A stretch of 64,000 bases of DNA from Microbacterium laevaniformans (GCF_016907555.1 NZ_JAFBCE010000001.1:2480001-2544000), one strand, 5' to 3'; shown: positions 1-11,396, counted from the stretch's first letter. Numbers and translations: made by a program. Notes: generated by a model from the letters alone, not told the origin.

Positions 1-18
1 CCCCGACGCACCGGGGGA

Positions 19-55
19 GAGGGCGGGTGTCGCATCTACCGCGGCACCCGCCCTC
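19..55. terminator. Inverted repeat, probable terminator of the gene to the left
   Basis: Arms GAGGGCGGGTG (19-29) and CACCCGCCCTC (45-55) pair perfectly over 11 bp with a 15-nt loop. There is no T tract, which is common for GC-rich actinobacterial terminators. It lies just before the leaderless promoter of the first gene, so it most likely ends a transcript entering from outside the window. Confidence 0.6.
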
Positions 56-59
56 GGCG

Positions 60-65
60 TAGCAT
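60..65 (+). promoter_or_regulatory. -10 box TAGCAT of a leaderless promoter
   Basis: TAGCAT ends 7 nt before the ATG at 73, the spacing expected if transcription starts at the start codon. No Shine-Dalgarno sequence is present. Confidence 0.5.
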
Positions 66-72
66 CCGGCGC

Positions 73-990
73 ATGACCGCCGTCATCCGCACGGACGCCC
101 TCACGAAGCACTACGGCCGCGTGCACGCCCTCGACGGGCTCGACCTCACGGTCGACGAGGGCCAGGTGCACGGCTTCCTCGGCCCCAACGGCGCCGGCAA
201 GTCCACCACCATCCGCATCCTGCTCGGGCTGGCGCGGCCGACGTCCGGCACGGCGACCGTGCTCGGCGGCGACCCATGGGCGGAGGCCTCCCGCCTGCAC
301 CGCCGCATCGCCTCCGTCCCCGGCGACGTGAGCCTGTGGCCGAACCTGTCCGGAGGCGAGGCGATCGACCTGCTCTGCCGCCTGCGCACGGGCGGCAGAG
401 GGGCGGACGCCGAGGTGCGACGCCGGCTCTGCGCGGACTTCGATCTCGACACCCGCACGAAGGGCCGCGCGTACTCGAAGGGCAACCGTCAGAAGGTGGC
501 GCTCGTCGCGGCCTTCGCCGTCCCCGCCGACCTGTACGTCTTCGACGAGCCCACGAGCGGCCTCGACCCCCTCATGGAGGTCGTCTTCCGTCAGGAGGTC
601 GCTCGTGTGGGGGATGCCGGGGCCACCGTGCTGCTGTCCAGCCACATCCTGTCGGAGGTCGAACTGCTGTGCGACCGCGTGTCGATCGTGCGCGGCGGGC
701 GCATCGTGGATGCCGGGACGCTCGCCGAGATGCGCCACCTCACCCGGACGGAGGTGTCGTTCGTCGCGACGGATCGTGCGACGCTCGCGGCGGCGCGCGC
801 AGTGCCCGGCGCCGAGGACGTCACGCAGGCCGCGGGCCGCATCTCGCTGACCCTCGCGAGCGACGCCGTCGCGGCGGCCCTGCCGCGCCTGGGCGCGCTC
901 GGCGCCGAAGGGTTGCGGGTGGCTCCCCCGTCGCTCGAGGAGCTGTTCCTCCGCCACTACAGCGCACAGCCGGCCGGGGGATCGCGGTGA
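73..990 (+). CDS. ABC transporter ATP-binding protein (drug/antibiotic exporter type)
   Basis: 305 aa ATPase that powers the membrane subunit encoded directly downstream. Walker A GPNGAGKST is at residues 37-45, a degenerate signature (YSKGNRQKVAL) follows, and Walker B reads VFDEPTSGLDP. The C-terminal third resembles the regulatory extension of DrrA/CcmA-type exporters. ATG at 73 is supported by the leaderless -10 box TAGCAT. The stop overlaps the GTG start of the permease (GTGA), implying translational coupling. The family exports lipophilic drugs or polyketides in actinobacteria; the substrate here cannot be read from sequence. Confidence 0.9.
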   Translation: MTAVIRTDALTKHYGRVHALDGLDLTVDEGQVHGFLGPNGAGKSTTIRILLGLARPTSGTATVLGGDPWAEASRLHRRIASVPGDVSLWPNLSGGEAIDLLCRLRTGGRGADAEVRRRLCADFDLDTRTKGRAYSKGNRQKVALVAAFAVPADLYVFDEPTSGLDPLMEVVFRQEVARVGDAGATVLLSSHILSEVELLCDRVSIVRGGRIVDAGTLAEMRHLTRTEVSFVATDRATLAAARAVPGAEDVTQAAGRISLTLASDAVAAALPRLGALGAEGLRVAPPSLEELFLRHYSAQPAGGSR

Positions 991-2603
991 CGACGCTGGC
1001 TCCGCTCCTGCGCCAACGCCTGCGCCGCGATGCCGTGCAGCTGAGCGTGTGGATCGGGGGCACCGCCGCCCTCGCCGCGGCCGGCTACCCCGGCGTGCGC
1101 GGCTCGTACGGCGACGAGCAGGAGCGCGTCGCGCTGTTGGCGACGGTGATAGCCAATCCGGTGATCCTGCTCTTCCGCGGGCTGCCGTCGGGGGCGGGCG
1201 AAGCGCAGATGGTCGCGTTCCTCCTGCTGCCGTGGCTGCTGCTGCTGGGAGCGCTGATGAGCTCGTTCCTCGCGGTGCGGCACTCCCGCGGCGACGAGGA
1301 GGAGGGCCGTCTGGAGCTGGTGGCGGCGACGCCGGCGGGCCGGTCCGTCCCGCTGGCGGCGACGGTGGTGCACGGGGCGGTCGCCGCGGCGGTGCTGGGG
1401 GTCGTGGTGAGCGCCGTGTTCGTCGCCAGCGGCGCTCCCGCGCTCGGATCGGCGCTGGTCGGGGCGGCCTGCCTCGTCGTGGCGCTCGTCTTCCTGGGCG
1501 TGGGGCTGGCGGCGGCGGAGCTGCTGCCCACCGCGCGCGGCGCGAACAGTCTGTCGGTCTGGGTGCTGCTCGGATGCTTCGTCGTCGCGGGCGTCGGCAA
1601 CGCGCTCGGCACCCCGAGCGACGACCTCACGCGCATGACGAGCTCGGGCCTGGCCTGGGCGTCGCCGTTCGGCTGGGCCGAGAACGTGCGCCCCTTCGAC
1701 GCCGACGATCCCCGGCCCCTGATCCTCGGCGCGGTGGTCGCAGCGGTCCTGATCAGTGCGGCGGCGGCGCTGCACGCCCATCGCGACCTCGGGGCCGCCT
1801 TCCTCCCCGAGCGGCGCGGTCGCGCGCACGCGCGGCCCGCCCTCGCCTCCCATCTGGCGCTCGTCGCCCGCCAGAGCCTGCCCTCCGTCATCGGCTGGAC
1901 GGCGGCGGGGGTGCTCGTCGGCGTCCTCTCGACCTCGCTGGGCTCCGTGGCCGACCGGATCGGCGACGACAACCCGGCGGTCACCGCCGTCCTGCAGGCC
2001 CTCGGGGGCGCCGGCGCGGATCTCGCGCGGGGCATCGTTGTGGTCTTCTTCGTGATGCTGGGCGTCTTCGCGGCGTGCGCGGCGACGCAGACCGTCGTCC
2101 GCGCCCGCCAGGACGAGACCCGCGGCACCGCCGAGCTGCTGCTGTCGTCGGGGGTCGCGCGCCGGCGGTGGCTGGGCGATCACGTCGTCGTCGCGCTGGT
2201 CGCGGCGACGCTCACCCTCGTCGGCGGCGTCCTGGGGGCCGCCGCCGGCGCCCAGGCGGCGAGCGACGGCGCGGGGCTGGTGCGGGATGCGGCGATCGCG
2301 GGGGCGGGTCAGCTGGTGCCCGCCTGGCTGTTCGCGGGGCTGGCCGCCGTCCTCGTCGTGGTGCTGCCGCGACTCGCGCTCCCGACCGCGTGGGCCCTCG
2401 TCGCGATCGGCGCCGTCGTGGCGCTCTTCGGCCCGCTCTTCGGGATGAGCGCGGCGCTCGTGGACGTCGCGCCGTTCGCGTCCGCGCCGGTGCCGACGTC
2501 CGACGGCGTCGATCTCCGCGGCATCCTGCCCCTCGCTCTCGCCACCGCCCTCGCCGTGGCCGCTGCCCTGCTAGCGATGCGGCGCCGCGAGCTGCGCGCC
2601 TGA
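987..2603 (+). CDS. ABC transporter permease (large ABC-2/polyketide-exporter type)
   Basis: 538 aa, strongly hydrophobic, with about twelve predicted membrane segments in two similar halves; this matches the long actinobacterial exporter permeases rather than the usual 6-TM ABC-2 subunit. The GTG start at 987 overlaps the ATPase stop. The same reading frame stays open far upstream inside the ATPase gene, but that stretch is an Arg/Pro-rich shadow, so the hydrophobic start MTTLAPLLRQ is preferred. It should form a two-component efflux system with the upstream ATPase. No regulator gene is adjacent. Confidence 0.85.
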   Translation: MTTLAPLLRQRLRRDAVQLSVWIGGTAALAAAGYPGVRGSYGDEQERVALLATVIANPVILLFRGLPSGAGEAQMVAFLLLPWLLLLGALMSSFLAVRHSRGDEEEGRLELVAATPAGRSVPLAATVVHGAVAAAVLGVVVSAVFVASGAPALGSALVGAACLVVALVFLGVGLAAAELLPTARGANSLSVWVLLGCFVVAGVGNALGTPSDDLTRMTSSGLAWASPFGWAENVRPFDADDPRPLILGAVVAAVLISAAAALHAHRDLGAAFLPERRGRAHARPALASHLALVARQSLPSVIGWTAAGVLVGVLSTSLGSVADRIGDDNPAVTAVLQALGGAGADLARGIVVVFFVMLGVFAACAATQTVVRARQDETRGTAELLLSSGVARRRWLGDHVVVALVAATLTLVGGVLGAAAGAQAASDGAGLVRDAAIAGAGQLVPAWLFAGLAAVLVVVLPRLALPTAWALVAIGAVVALFGPLFGMSAALVDVAPFASAPVPTSDGVDLRGILPLALATALAVAAALLAMRRRELRA

Positions 2604-2751
2604 GGGCCGCACCCGATCGCGACTTCCTGACAGAGCCGTAAGAACGGAAGTTCTTTACGCGCCGAGCGCGCAGAGGGAAGGGTCATCTTTCGTAGCCTCG
2701 GAACAACCGGTCGATCGGCCGGTCTCCCCCGAGGCGACGAGGAGCACCCGC

Positions 2752-3570
2752 GTGACCCCCACGACGCCCCGCGCCGCCTACTTCGTCTCCGACTCGACGG
2801 GCATCACCGCGGAGACGTTGGGCCGTGCCCTGCTCGTCAACTTCCCGGGCGTCTCCTTCCGCCATCACACCGTGCCGTTCGTCGACTCGGCCGAGGGTGC
2901 GGCCGCGGTCGCCCGCGAGATCGACAGGGCAGCGGATGCCGGGATGCAGCCCATCGTGTTCCACACCGTGCGCTCGCCCGCGGTCGCACGCACGCTCGGT
3001 GGTGCTCGCGCCACCCACATCGACCTCCTGAGCGGCCACCTCACCGAGCTCGAGGCGGCGCTCGGCACGACGGCATCCGAACAGCTCGGCTCGTTCCACA
3101 CCGTCGGCGACACCGAGCAGTACTTCGCGCGGATGCGCGCGGTCGAGTACGCCATCGAGCACGACGACGGGCAGAGCATGCGCGCCCTCGATCAGGCCGA
3201 CGTGCTGATCGTCGCACCATCGCGCTGCGGCAAGACGCCGACGACCATGTACCTGGCGCTGCAGTACGGACTGCTCGTGGCGAACTACCCGCTGACGGAC
3301 GACGACTTTCCCACCGAGGGACTGCCGCGAGCGATCGCCCCCTACGCGGCGCGCTGCTTCGGGCTGACCACGACGCCGCTGCGACTCAGCCAGGTGCGCC
3401 ACGAGCGCAGGCCCGACTCGACGTACGCGAGCCTCGCGCAGTGCACCCTCGAGCTGCGCCGCGCCGAAGACCTCTACCGGCGCACCCACATCCCGTTCGT
3501 GAACTCGTCGACCAAGAGCGTCGAGGAGATGTCAGCGGTGATCATGCAGTCCCTCAAGCTCCGCACCTGA
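2752..3570 (+). CDS. ppsR: PEP synthase regulatory protein (bifunctional Ser/Thr kinase / pyrophosphorylase)
   Basis: 272 aa, matching the DUF299/PPDK-regulatory family in length and in the opening YFVSDSTGITAETLG. A P-loop-like motif (APSRCGKTPTT) lies near residues 153-165. Family members inactivate PEP synthase by ADP-dependent phosphorylation of a threonine near the catalytic His and reactivate it by phosphorolysis. The gene sits 63 bp before the PEP synthase gene, which strongly supports the role. GTG start at 2752 with GAGGAG a short distance upstream. Confidence 0.92.
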   Translation: MTPTTPRAAYFVSDSTGITAETLGRALLVNFPGVSFRHHTVPFVDSAEGAAAVAREIDRAADAGMQPIVFHTVRSPAVARTLGGARATHIDLLSGHLTELEAALGTTASEQLGSFHTVGDTEQYFARMRAVEYAIEHDDGQSMRALDQADVLIVAPSRCGKTPTTMYLALQYGLLVANYPLTDDDFPTEGLPRAIAPYAARCFGLTTTPLRLSQVRHERRPDSTYASLAQCTLELRRAEDLYRRTHIPFVNSSTKSVEEMSAVIMQSLKLRT

Positions 3571-3633
3571 CTCTTCCGCTTCCCCTTCCACCGCACACAC
3601 CGCGCACACCGCACCCACCGAAAGGCTCGACAC

Positions 3634-6033
<2,400 letters not shown>

Positions 6034-6077
6034 CCCGCGCCTCGCCCGGGCGCGCCTCGTCCGGGCGGCGCCCGCGC

Positions 6078-6165
6078 GGCGCCGAACTCCGCACGAAGGA
6101 GCGGACTCCGCATCCGATCCCGCGGACGGATGCGGAGTTCGCCACATCCTGCGGAGTTCGGCGCC
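6078..6165. repeat. Nested inverted-repeat element 3' of ppsA
   Basis: Outer arms GGCGCCGAACTCCGCA (6078-6093) and TGCGGAGTTCGGCGCC (6150-6165) are a perfect 16-bp inverted repeat. Inner arms ACTCCGCATCCG (6105-6116) and CGGATGCGGAGT (6127-6138) form a second perfect 12-bp stem with a 10-nt loop. The word ACTCCGCA therefore occurs twice forward and then twice reversed. It fills the 194-bp gap between ppsA and the RNase H gene and may terminate ppsA. Confidence 0.8.
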
Positions 6166-6215
6166 GAGGGCGGCGCGGACCGCGGGCGGCGGGGCGGCAC
6201 CGCCGCGCGCTCGGG

Positions 6216-6221
6216 TAGCGT
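6216..6221 (+). promoter_or_regulatory. -10 box TAGCGT of a leaderless promoter (rnhA)
   Basis: TAGCGT ends 6 nt before the GTG at 6228. No Shine-Dalgarno sequence is seen. Confidence 0.5.
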
Positions 6222-6227
6222 CGTACG

Positions 6228-6764
6228 GTGACTTCCTCCCCCGAGACCTACACCGTGGCCACCGATGGAGCCTGCAAGGGCAACCCGGGGCCGACCGGCT
6301 GGGCGTGGGTGGGCGAGGACGGGCAGTGGGCCGCGGGGGCGATCCCGGTCGGGACGAACAACATCGGCGAGCTCATGGGGCTGCTGAAGGCGATCGAGGA
6401 CCACGCCGACGTCGCGCACCTGACCGTGCAGGCCGACTCGAAGTACGCGATCGACACGTACTCCTCATGGATGGATGCCCACCGCCGCCGCGGCTGGAAG
6501 ACCTCGACGGGAGCCCCGACGAAGAACCGCGATCTCCTCGAGCAGCTGATCGAGGCGCGCGACGCGCGACGCGCGGCCGGTCTCCCCGAGGTCGTGCTCG
6601 AGCACGTCCGCGGCCACCGCGGGCACGTGCTCAACGAGTGGGCCGACGAGCGCGCCGTCCGCGGCGCCGAGCACGCGGCGAAGGGGACGGCGAGCGCGTG
6701 GTCCTCCCTCGGCGGGCTCCACCCCGCCCTCGACGTGTCATCCGCGCCGGTCAAGAAGCGCTGA
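6228..6764 (+). CDS. rnhA: Ribonuclease H family protein (RNase HI-like)
   Basis: 178 aa. It hydrolyses the RNA strand of RNA-DNA hybrids. The first catalytic Asp is in VATDGACKGNPGPTGWAWV, followed by the Glu of NNIGELMGLL, the Asp of VQADSKYAIDTYSSW and the His/Asp region HVRGHRGHVLNEWADERA. These are the RNase HI active-site blocks in order. The start GTG is fixed by the upstream TAGCGT. It is monocistronic and convergent with a Nudix gene, with repeat elements on both sides. Confidence 0.93.
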   Translation: MTSSPETYTVATDGACKGNPGPTGWAWVGEDGQWAAGAIPVGTNNIGELMGLLKAIEDHADVAHLTVQADSKYAIDTYSSWMDAHRRRGWKTSTGAPTKNRDLLEQLIEARDARRAAGLPEVVLEHVRGHRGHVLNEWADERAVRGAEHAAKGTASAWSSLGGLHPALDVSSAPVKKR

Positions 6765-6809
6765 CCCCCTCCTCCGCCCCCGCCCAGACTTCCGGCGGCC
6801 CCGTCGGCG

Positions 6810-6894
6810 GTTCACAACTCCGGAGAAATCCTCCGTTTCGGGGTTCTCGGCCCGCCGGGGCAACCCGGGGGCGCCGTTCTCCGGAGTTGTGAAC
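6810..6894. repeat. Inverted-repeat element between convergent rnhA and Nudix genes
   Basis: Arms GTTCACAACTCCGGAGAA (6810-6827) and TTCTCCGGAGTTGTGAAC (6877-6894) are a perfect 18-bp inverted repeat around a 49-nt spacer. The spacer holds further pieces of the same word (CCTCCG, TTCTCGG). The convergent position fits a bidirectional terminator. The shape resembles the element after ppsA although the sequence differs. Confidence 0.8.
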
Positions 6895-6957
6895 GCCGTG
6901 ACGGGGTGACGCCGTGACGGGGGGACGGGGGGACGCCCTGACGCCGTGACGGGGTGG
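6894..6957. repeat. Imperfect tandem repeat of a 16-mer (CGCCGTGACGGGGTGA)
   Basis: Four consecutive 16-bp units follow the inverted repeat: 6894-6909, 6910-6925, a diverged unit 6926-6941, and 6942-6957. The consensus is CGCCGTGACGGGGnGA. Unit length is not a multiple of three and no gene covers the array. It occupies much of the 247-bp gap between rnhA and the Nudix gene. Confidence 0.75.
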
Positions 6958-7011
6958 CGGGGTTCCGCCTGGGCGGGGCGACGGGGAGGCCACCCGACCG
7001 AGGCGGAACCT

Positions 7012-7488
7012 CTACCGCCCGAGCAACTGTTGCAGGGCGTCGAGGGCGGGCCGCTGACCGGCGACGAGGCGCGGCCGGGCCGCGTCGACCGGCATCCATT
7101 CGGCGCGGTCGACCTCCGGGAACGATCGCAGGATGCCCGACCGCGGCGGCCACTCCATCTCGAACTCCCCGAACACGAAGCCGGATGCCGTGAACCCGGC
7201 ACCGTCGGCGGCGAAGACCGTCACGGTCTTGCGCCGCGACGCGTAGGGGTAGGTGCCGAGCTCCGTGCACGCAACGTCGGGCGGGTCGACGCCCAGCTCC
7301 TCGCGGAACTCCCGCGCGGCGGCGTCCCGCGCCGACTCGACGGCCGGGTCGAACTCGCCCTTCGGGATCGACCACGCACCCGCGTCCTTGCGCGCCCAGA
7401 AGGGACCGCCCATATGGGCGACGAGCACCGCCACCCCGCCGTCGGGATCGACCCGGTACAGCAGGATGCCGGCGCTCGCCACCGCCAT
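7012..7488 (-). CDS. Nudix hydrolase
   Basis: 158 aa Nudix-fold pyrophosphohydrolase. The Nudix box is at GEFDPAVESARDAAAREFRE followed by ELG; it has one more residue than the strict consensus between the Gly and first Glu, as in many short actinobacterial members. The sequence before it (FWARKDAGAWSIPKG) is typical of NTP/diadenosine-type enzymes. ATG at 7488 is chosen because the protein then starts at MAVASAGILLYRV, a normal Nudix N-terminus; the longer frame would overlap the reductase gene. It lies 17 bp downstream of the aldo/keto reductase, probably in the same transcript. Substrate unknown. Confidence 0.85.
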   Translation of the reverse strand: MAVASAGILLYRVDPDGGVAVLVAHMGGPFWARKDAGAWSIPKGEFDPAVESARDAAAREFREELGVDPPDVACTELGTYPYASRRKTVTVFAADGAGFTASGFVFGEFEMEWPPRSGILRSFPEVDRAEWMPVDAARPRLVAGQRPALDALQQLLGR

Positions 7489-7505
7489 GGGTCGCGGTGC
7501 CGCGC

Positions 7506-8519
7506 TCAGGCCGGGCGCGAGGCGGGCGAGACCGAGTACGTCTCCTGCGGGTCGGTGACCGCGACGTCCTGCAGCGCCGCGTTGACCGCCGCGTAGGTCG
7601 CGTCGTCGAGGGTGATGTCGGAGGCCTTGACCGTGTCCTCCAGCTGCTCGGGGCGCGACGCGCCGACGAGAGCCGCCGAGACGTTCGGGTTGTGCAGGAC
7701 CCACGCGAGCGAGAGCTGGGGCACCGTGATGCCCGCCTCCTCGGCGATCGGCGTCAGCCTCTGGACGGCCTCGAGCACCTCGTCGCGGAGGAACCGCTTG
7801 ATGAAGTTCGCCCCGCTCTTCTCATCGGTCGCGCGCGACCCGGCGGGCACCGGCTGCCCGGGCAGGTACTTGCCCGTCAGGACGCCCTGCGCCATCGGCG
7901 ACCACACGATCTGCGAGATCCCGAGCTCTTCGGAGGCGGGGATGACCTTGTCCTCGATCACGCGCCACAGCGCGGAGTACTGGGGCTGGTTCGACACGAG
8001 CTGGAAGCCGAGCTCCTTCGCGAGGGCGGAGCCGTCGCGCAGCTGCTCGGCGGTCCACTCGCTCACGCCGATGTAGAGCGCCTTGCCCTGGCGGACGATG
8101 TCGGCGAAGGCCTGCATCGTCTCTTCCAGCGGCGTCTCGTAGTCGTAGCGGTGCGCCTGGTAGAGGTCGACGTAGTCCACCTCGAGCCGGCGGAGCGAGC
8201 CGTGGATGCCGTCCATCAGGTGCTTGCGCGAGAGCCCGGTGTCGTTTGGACCCTTGCGGCCGATCGGCCAGTAGACCTTCGTGAAGATCTCGAGGTTCTC
8301 GCGCTGCTGACCCTGGAGGGCCTTCGCGAGCACGACCTCCGCGGCCGTGTTCGCGTAGGCGTCGGCGGTGTCGAAGGAGGTGATGCCGAGGTCGAGCGCC
8401 TTGTGCACCGTGGCGATCGCGGCGTCGTCGCCGACCTGCGACGCGTGGGTCACCCAGTTGCCGTACGTGATCTCCGAGATCTTGAAGCCGCTGTTGCCGA
8501 GGTACCGATAGTTGACCAT
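7506..8519 (-). CDS. Aldo/keto reductase family oxidoreductase
   Basis: 337 aa TIM-barrel NADPH-dependent reductase of the voltage-gated-potassium-channel beta-subunit/YghZ branch. The N-terminus MVNYRYLGNSGFKISEITYG is characteristic. The catalytic Asp/Tyr block is DTADAYANTAAEVVLAKAL, with Lys in FTKVYWP and His in LYQAHRYD. These enzymes reduce carbonyl compounds such as methylglyoxal. The start ATG has a leaderless -10 box TAGCGT on the minus strand (8526-8531). It forms a small unit with the Nudix gene downstream. Confidence 0.92.
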   Translation of the reverse strand: MVNYRYLGNSGFKISEITYGNWVTHASQVGDDAAIATVHKALDLGITSFDTADAYANTAAEVVLAKALQGQQRENLEIFTKVYWPIGRKGPNDTGLSRKHLMDGIHGSLRRLEVDYVDLYQAHRYDYETPLEETMQAFADIVRQGKALYIGVSEWTAEQLRDGSALAKELGFQLVSNQPQYSALWRVIEDKVIPASEELGISQIVWSPMAQGVLTGKYLPGQPVPAGSRATDEKSGANFIKRFLRDEVLEAVQRLTPIAEEAGITVPQLSLAWVLHNPNVSAALVGASRPEQLEDTVKASDITLDDATYAAVNAALQDVAVTDPQETYSVSPASRPA

Positions 8520-8525
8520 CCCCCC

Positions 8526-8531
8526 ACGCTA
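8526..8531 (-). promoter_or_regulatory. -10 box TAGCGT of a leaderless promoter (aldo/keto reductase)
   Basis: On the minus strand TAGCGT stands 6 nt before the ATG at 8519. Confidence 0.5.
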
Positions 8532-8558
8532 CCCGCCGGGCGGGGCGCGGGGGCCGGG

Positions 8559-9800
8559 TCAGTCGACGGGGACGGTGGCGGCGACCTCGCGGTCCTCTTC
8601 CGTCGCGACGAGCTGCCCGCAGGCGCCGTCGATCTCCTTGCCGCGGGTGTCGCGGAGGGTGGTCGGGATGCCCGCCTCGTTGAGGCGTCGGACGAACTCG
8701 TTCTGCACCGGGACCTCCGACGCGGTCCACACCGATCCGGGGGTCGGGTTCAGCGGGATCGGGTTCACGTGCACCCAGCCGCGCCCGCGCGCGTTGAGCT
8801 TCTCGGCGAGGAGGTCCGCGCGCCACGCGTGGTCGTTCATGTCCTTGATGAGGGCGTACTCGATCGAGACGCGGCGGCCGGTCTTGTCGAAGTAGGCCCG
8901 CGCGGCGTCGAGGGCTTCGTCGACCTTCCAGCGCGAGTTGATCGGGATCATCTCGTCGCGCAGGTGGTCGTCCGGCGCGTGGAGCGACAGCGCGAAGGTG
9001 ACCGGGATGTCCTCGGCCGACAGCTTGGTGATCGCCGGCACGAGACCGACGGTCGACACCGTGATCCCGCGCGCGCTCATGCCGAGCCCGTGCTTCTTGT
9101 CGACCATCGTGCGCACCGCCTGCATCACGCGGTTGTAGTTGGCGAGCGGCTCCCCCATGCCCATGAAGACGATGTTGGTGACCCGCTCGTCCTCGTGTCC
9201 GACGCGGCGCGGGTCGCCGAGGCCGCCGTCGGCGATGAGGCGGTTCGCGCGGACGACCTGCTCGACGATCTCCGCCGCCGACATGTTGCGGGTGAGACCC
9301 GCCTGGCCGGTCGCGCAGAAGGGGCAGTTCATGCCGCACCCCGCCTGCGACGACACGCAGAGCGTGATGCGTCCCGTGTAACGCATGAGCACGGACTCCA
9401 CGAGCGCGCCGTCGTGCAGCTTCCAGAGGAACTTGATGGTGTCGCCGCGATCGGTCTCGAGCCGGCGCACCTCGGTGAGCAGGTTCGGCAGCAGCGCCTG
9501 CACGAGCTCGTCACGACCGGATGCCGGGAGGTCGGTCATCTCGGCGGGGTCGGAGGTGTAGTGCTGGAAGTAGTGCTTCTCGATCTGCCCGGCGCGGAAG
9601 CCCGGGAGCCCCAGCTCCTTTGCCTTCTCGACGCGCTCCTCGGGGGTCAGGTCGGCGAGATGGATCGGCGGCATGCCCTTCTTGGGGGCGGCGAACTGCA
9701 GGAGCGGACGCCCCTCGGCATCCTTCTTCTGGGTCCAGCCCTCGGTCCGCGGGCGCACCTGGCGGGTCGTGGTCGTGCGCACTCGGCCGGATTCCGTCAT
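8559..9800 (-). CDS. rlmN: 23S rRNA (adenine2503-C2)/tRNA A37 methyltransferase, radical SAM
   Basis: 413 aa. The radical-SAM cluster motif is C155-x3-C159-x2-C162 (CGMNCPFC), followed by [10 protein letters not shown] and [20 protein letters not shown], all typical of RlmN. It methylates C2 of A2503 in 23S rRNA and A37 of some tRNAs. The ATG overlaps the stop of the PTS gene upstream (ATGA), but a leaderless -10 box TACCCT inside the PTS 3' end probably gives it its own promoter. The N-terminus is somewhat extended relative to E. coli. Confidence 0.97.
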   Translation of the reverse strand: MTESGRVRTTTTRQVRPRTEGWTQKKDAEGRPLLQFAAPKKGMPPIHLADLTPEERVEKAKELGLPGFRAGQIEKHYFQHYTSDPAEMTDLPASGRDELVQALLPNLLTEVRRLETDRGDTIKFLWKLHDGALVESVLMRYTGRITLCVSSQAGCGMNCPFCATGQAGLTRNMSAAEIVEQVVRANRLIADGGLGDPRRVGHEDERVTNIVFMGMGEPLANYNRVMQAVRTMVDKKHGLGMSARGITVSTVGLVPAITKLSAEDIPVTFALSLHAPDDHLRDEMIPINSRWKVDEALDAARAYFDKTGRRVSIEYALIKDMNDHAWRADLLAEKLNARGRGWVHVNPIPLNPTPGSVWTASEVPVQNEFVRRLNEAGIPTTLRDTRGKEIDGACGQLVATEEDREVAATVPVD

Positions 9801-11329
9801 GCCTCCAGGGTACCGGCGCCCGCTGGGGGATCACCGGGCGCCGGTCCGGCCGCCTCCGCGTCGATCGCGGGGCGATGCCGCACCACCCCCCATCCGCACG
9901 TCAGGGCGAAGGAGAGCGCGCCGCTGATCAGGATGCACACGAGGTAGCGCACCCCGGATCCGGGCGCGATCGAGGCGACCCCGATGACTCCCGCGGCGCC
10001 GAGGGTGACGGCCTCGACGTGCCAGAACGCCAGGAGCGCACCCCCGACGGCCGATGCCGCGATCGCCGCGATGAAGGGGAAGCGCAGGCGCAGGTTGACG
10101 CCGAAGATCGCCGGCTCCGCGATGCCGAAGGACGCGGGGATGCCCGCGCCGCCGGCGATCGCGCGCAGGCGCGACCTCCGGCGGGCGAGGAGCGCGACGG
10201 CGAAGCACGCCCCCGCCTGCGCGAGGTTGGACGCGCCGGCCACCGGGAAGATGAACGACCCGCCTCCGCCGATGAGGCCGAGCTCGAGCGACACGAGGCT
10301 CTGGTGCAGCCCTGTGACGACGAGGAGCGGGTAGAGCGCGCCGAGGAGCGCTCCCCCGACGACCCCCGCGGAGTCGTAGACGAGCTGGACGAGCGAGGCG
10401 AACGCGTCGCCGAGCAGGCGTGCGGCGGGGCCGACGACGAGGAAGGCGAGCACACCGGTGAGCAGCAGCGTCAGCATCGGGGTGAAGAGGAACGCCGTCG
10501 CTCCGCGCAGCCGGCGACGCAGCGCCCGTTCGATCGCGGCCAGGAGCGCGGAGATCACGATGACGGGGACGACGGTGCCGCGGTAGTCGACCCCGAGCAC
10601 GTCGATCCCGGCCAGGGTCCAGCTGCCGCCGCCCTGCAGTCGGAGCGCGGGAAAGGCTCCGCTGTCGACGAGGAAGGGGGCCGCGACCAGTGCCGCTCCC
10701 ATCGCCGCCCCCAGGTAGGGCGAGCCGCCGAAGCGCCCCGCGGCGGAGAAGCCGATGAGGACCGGCAGGAGCGCGAAGACGCCGATCCCGATGATGCCGA
10801 GGAGCGCGGCGGGGCCGGCGAGCCACGGCACGATCGCGACGATCGGATCGGGGCCGAACACGCCGGGCGCGCTCACGAGGTTGTGGAGGGCGAGGAGCAT
10901 CCCGCCGGCGACGAACACGGGCAGCAGCGGAGTGACGATGTCGATGAGCACGTGCAGGGGACGGAGCAGCCACCGGGGGCTGCGGAGCGATCGCCGCGCG
11001 GCGCGCGGCGGCGCGGGCGGCGCGGGAGGGGCGGGCGGGCCGGTGTCCGCGTCGCCCGCACCCGCGATCCGGCGGCGCTCCACGGCGGCGTGCATCGCGG
11101 CGACCGCCCCCGGCCCGACGACCACCTGCACCTGCGCGCCGGCGAGCGCGACCCCCAGGACCCCCGGCACCTGTGCGATCCGCCCGGTCGAGACGGGTCG
11201 CACGTCGACGACCGTGATGCGCAGGCGTGTGGCGCAGTGGGTGGAGACGGCGATGTTGCCCGCGCCGCCGAGCGCGCTCAGGATCTCGTCCGCCGCGCTC
11301 TCGTCCGGCCCCGCTCCATGCCGCTCCAT
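9797..11329 (-). CDS. PTS EIIBC component (glucose/sucrose/glucoside family)
   Basis: 510 aa. The N-terminal EIIB domain carries the phospho-acceptor Cys at residue 32 (STHCATRLR). After an Ala/Pro linker near residue 100 comes a hydrophobic EIIC domain of about ten membrane segments containing [20 protein letters not shown], closest in pattern to sucrose/trehalose-type transporters. No EIIA domain is present, so it would borrow a soluble EIIA. The gene begins 81 bp after the levansucrase gene, separated by a strong hairpin. Sucrose is a reasonable but unproven substrate. It overlaps rlmN by 4 bp. Confidence 0.85.
   Translation of the reverse strand: MERHGAGPDESAADEILSALGGAGNIAVSTHCATRLRITVVDVRPVSTGRIAQVPGVLGVALAGAQVQVVVGPGAVAAMHAAVERRRIAGAGDADTGPPAPPAPPAPPRAARRSLRSPRWLLRPLHVLIDIVTPLLPVFVAGGMLLALHNLVSAPGVFGPDPIVAIVPWLAGPAALLGIIGIGVFALLPVLIGFSAAGRFGGSPYLGAAMGAALVAAPFLVDSGAFPALRLQGGGSWTLAGIDVLGVDYRGTVVPVIVISALLAAIERALRRRLRGATAFLFTPMLTLLLTGVLAFLVVGPAARLLGDAFASLVQLVYDSAGVVGGALLGALYPLLVVTGLHQSLVSLELGLIGGGGSFIFPVAGASNLAQAGACFAVALLARRRSRLRAIAGGAGIPASFGIAEPAIFGVNLRLRFPFIAAIAASAVGGALLAFWHVEAVTLGAAGVIGVASIAPGSGVRYLVCILISGALSFALTCGWGVVRHRPAIDAEAAGPAPGDPPAGAGTLEA
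9807..9812 (-). promoter_or_regulatory. -10 box TACCCT of a leaderless promoter (rlmN)
   Basis: TACCCT on the minus strand is 6 nt before the rlmN ATG at 9800, inside the 3' end of the PTS gene. The intervening GGAGGC could also act as a very close ribosome binding site. Confidence 0.5.
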
Positions 11330-11364
11330 CTCGGGTCAGCGTATCCAGTGCGGAGCGGGATGCG

Positions 11365-11396
11365 AAGGACCCCCGGGCCGAGGCCCGGGGGTCCTT
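11365..11396 (-). terminator. Strong hairpin terminator after the levansucrase gene
   Basis: A perfect 14-bp stem (AAGGACCCCCGGGC / GCCCGGGGGTCCTT) closes on the 4-nt loop CGAG, 14 bp past the levansucrase stop. Because it lies between levansucrase and the PTS gene in the same orientation, it would limit read-through into the PTS. Confidence 0.85.

Noticed and set aside
6894..6957. 16-bp tandem array as a CRISPR
   Set aside because: Units are contiguous with no spacers, too short, and no cas genes are present.
7497..9947. 816-codon plus-strand open frame opposite the reductase and rlmN
   Set aside because: Antisense to two genes with clear motifs; composition is that of a complementary frame.
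11330..11364. RAT-like antitermination site before the PTS EIIBC gene
   Set aside because: I looked for GTTAC...GCGG/GCAGG...AAACCT and found nothing similar in this short gap.
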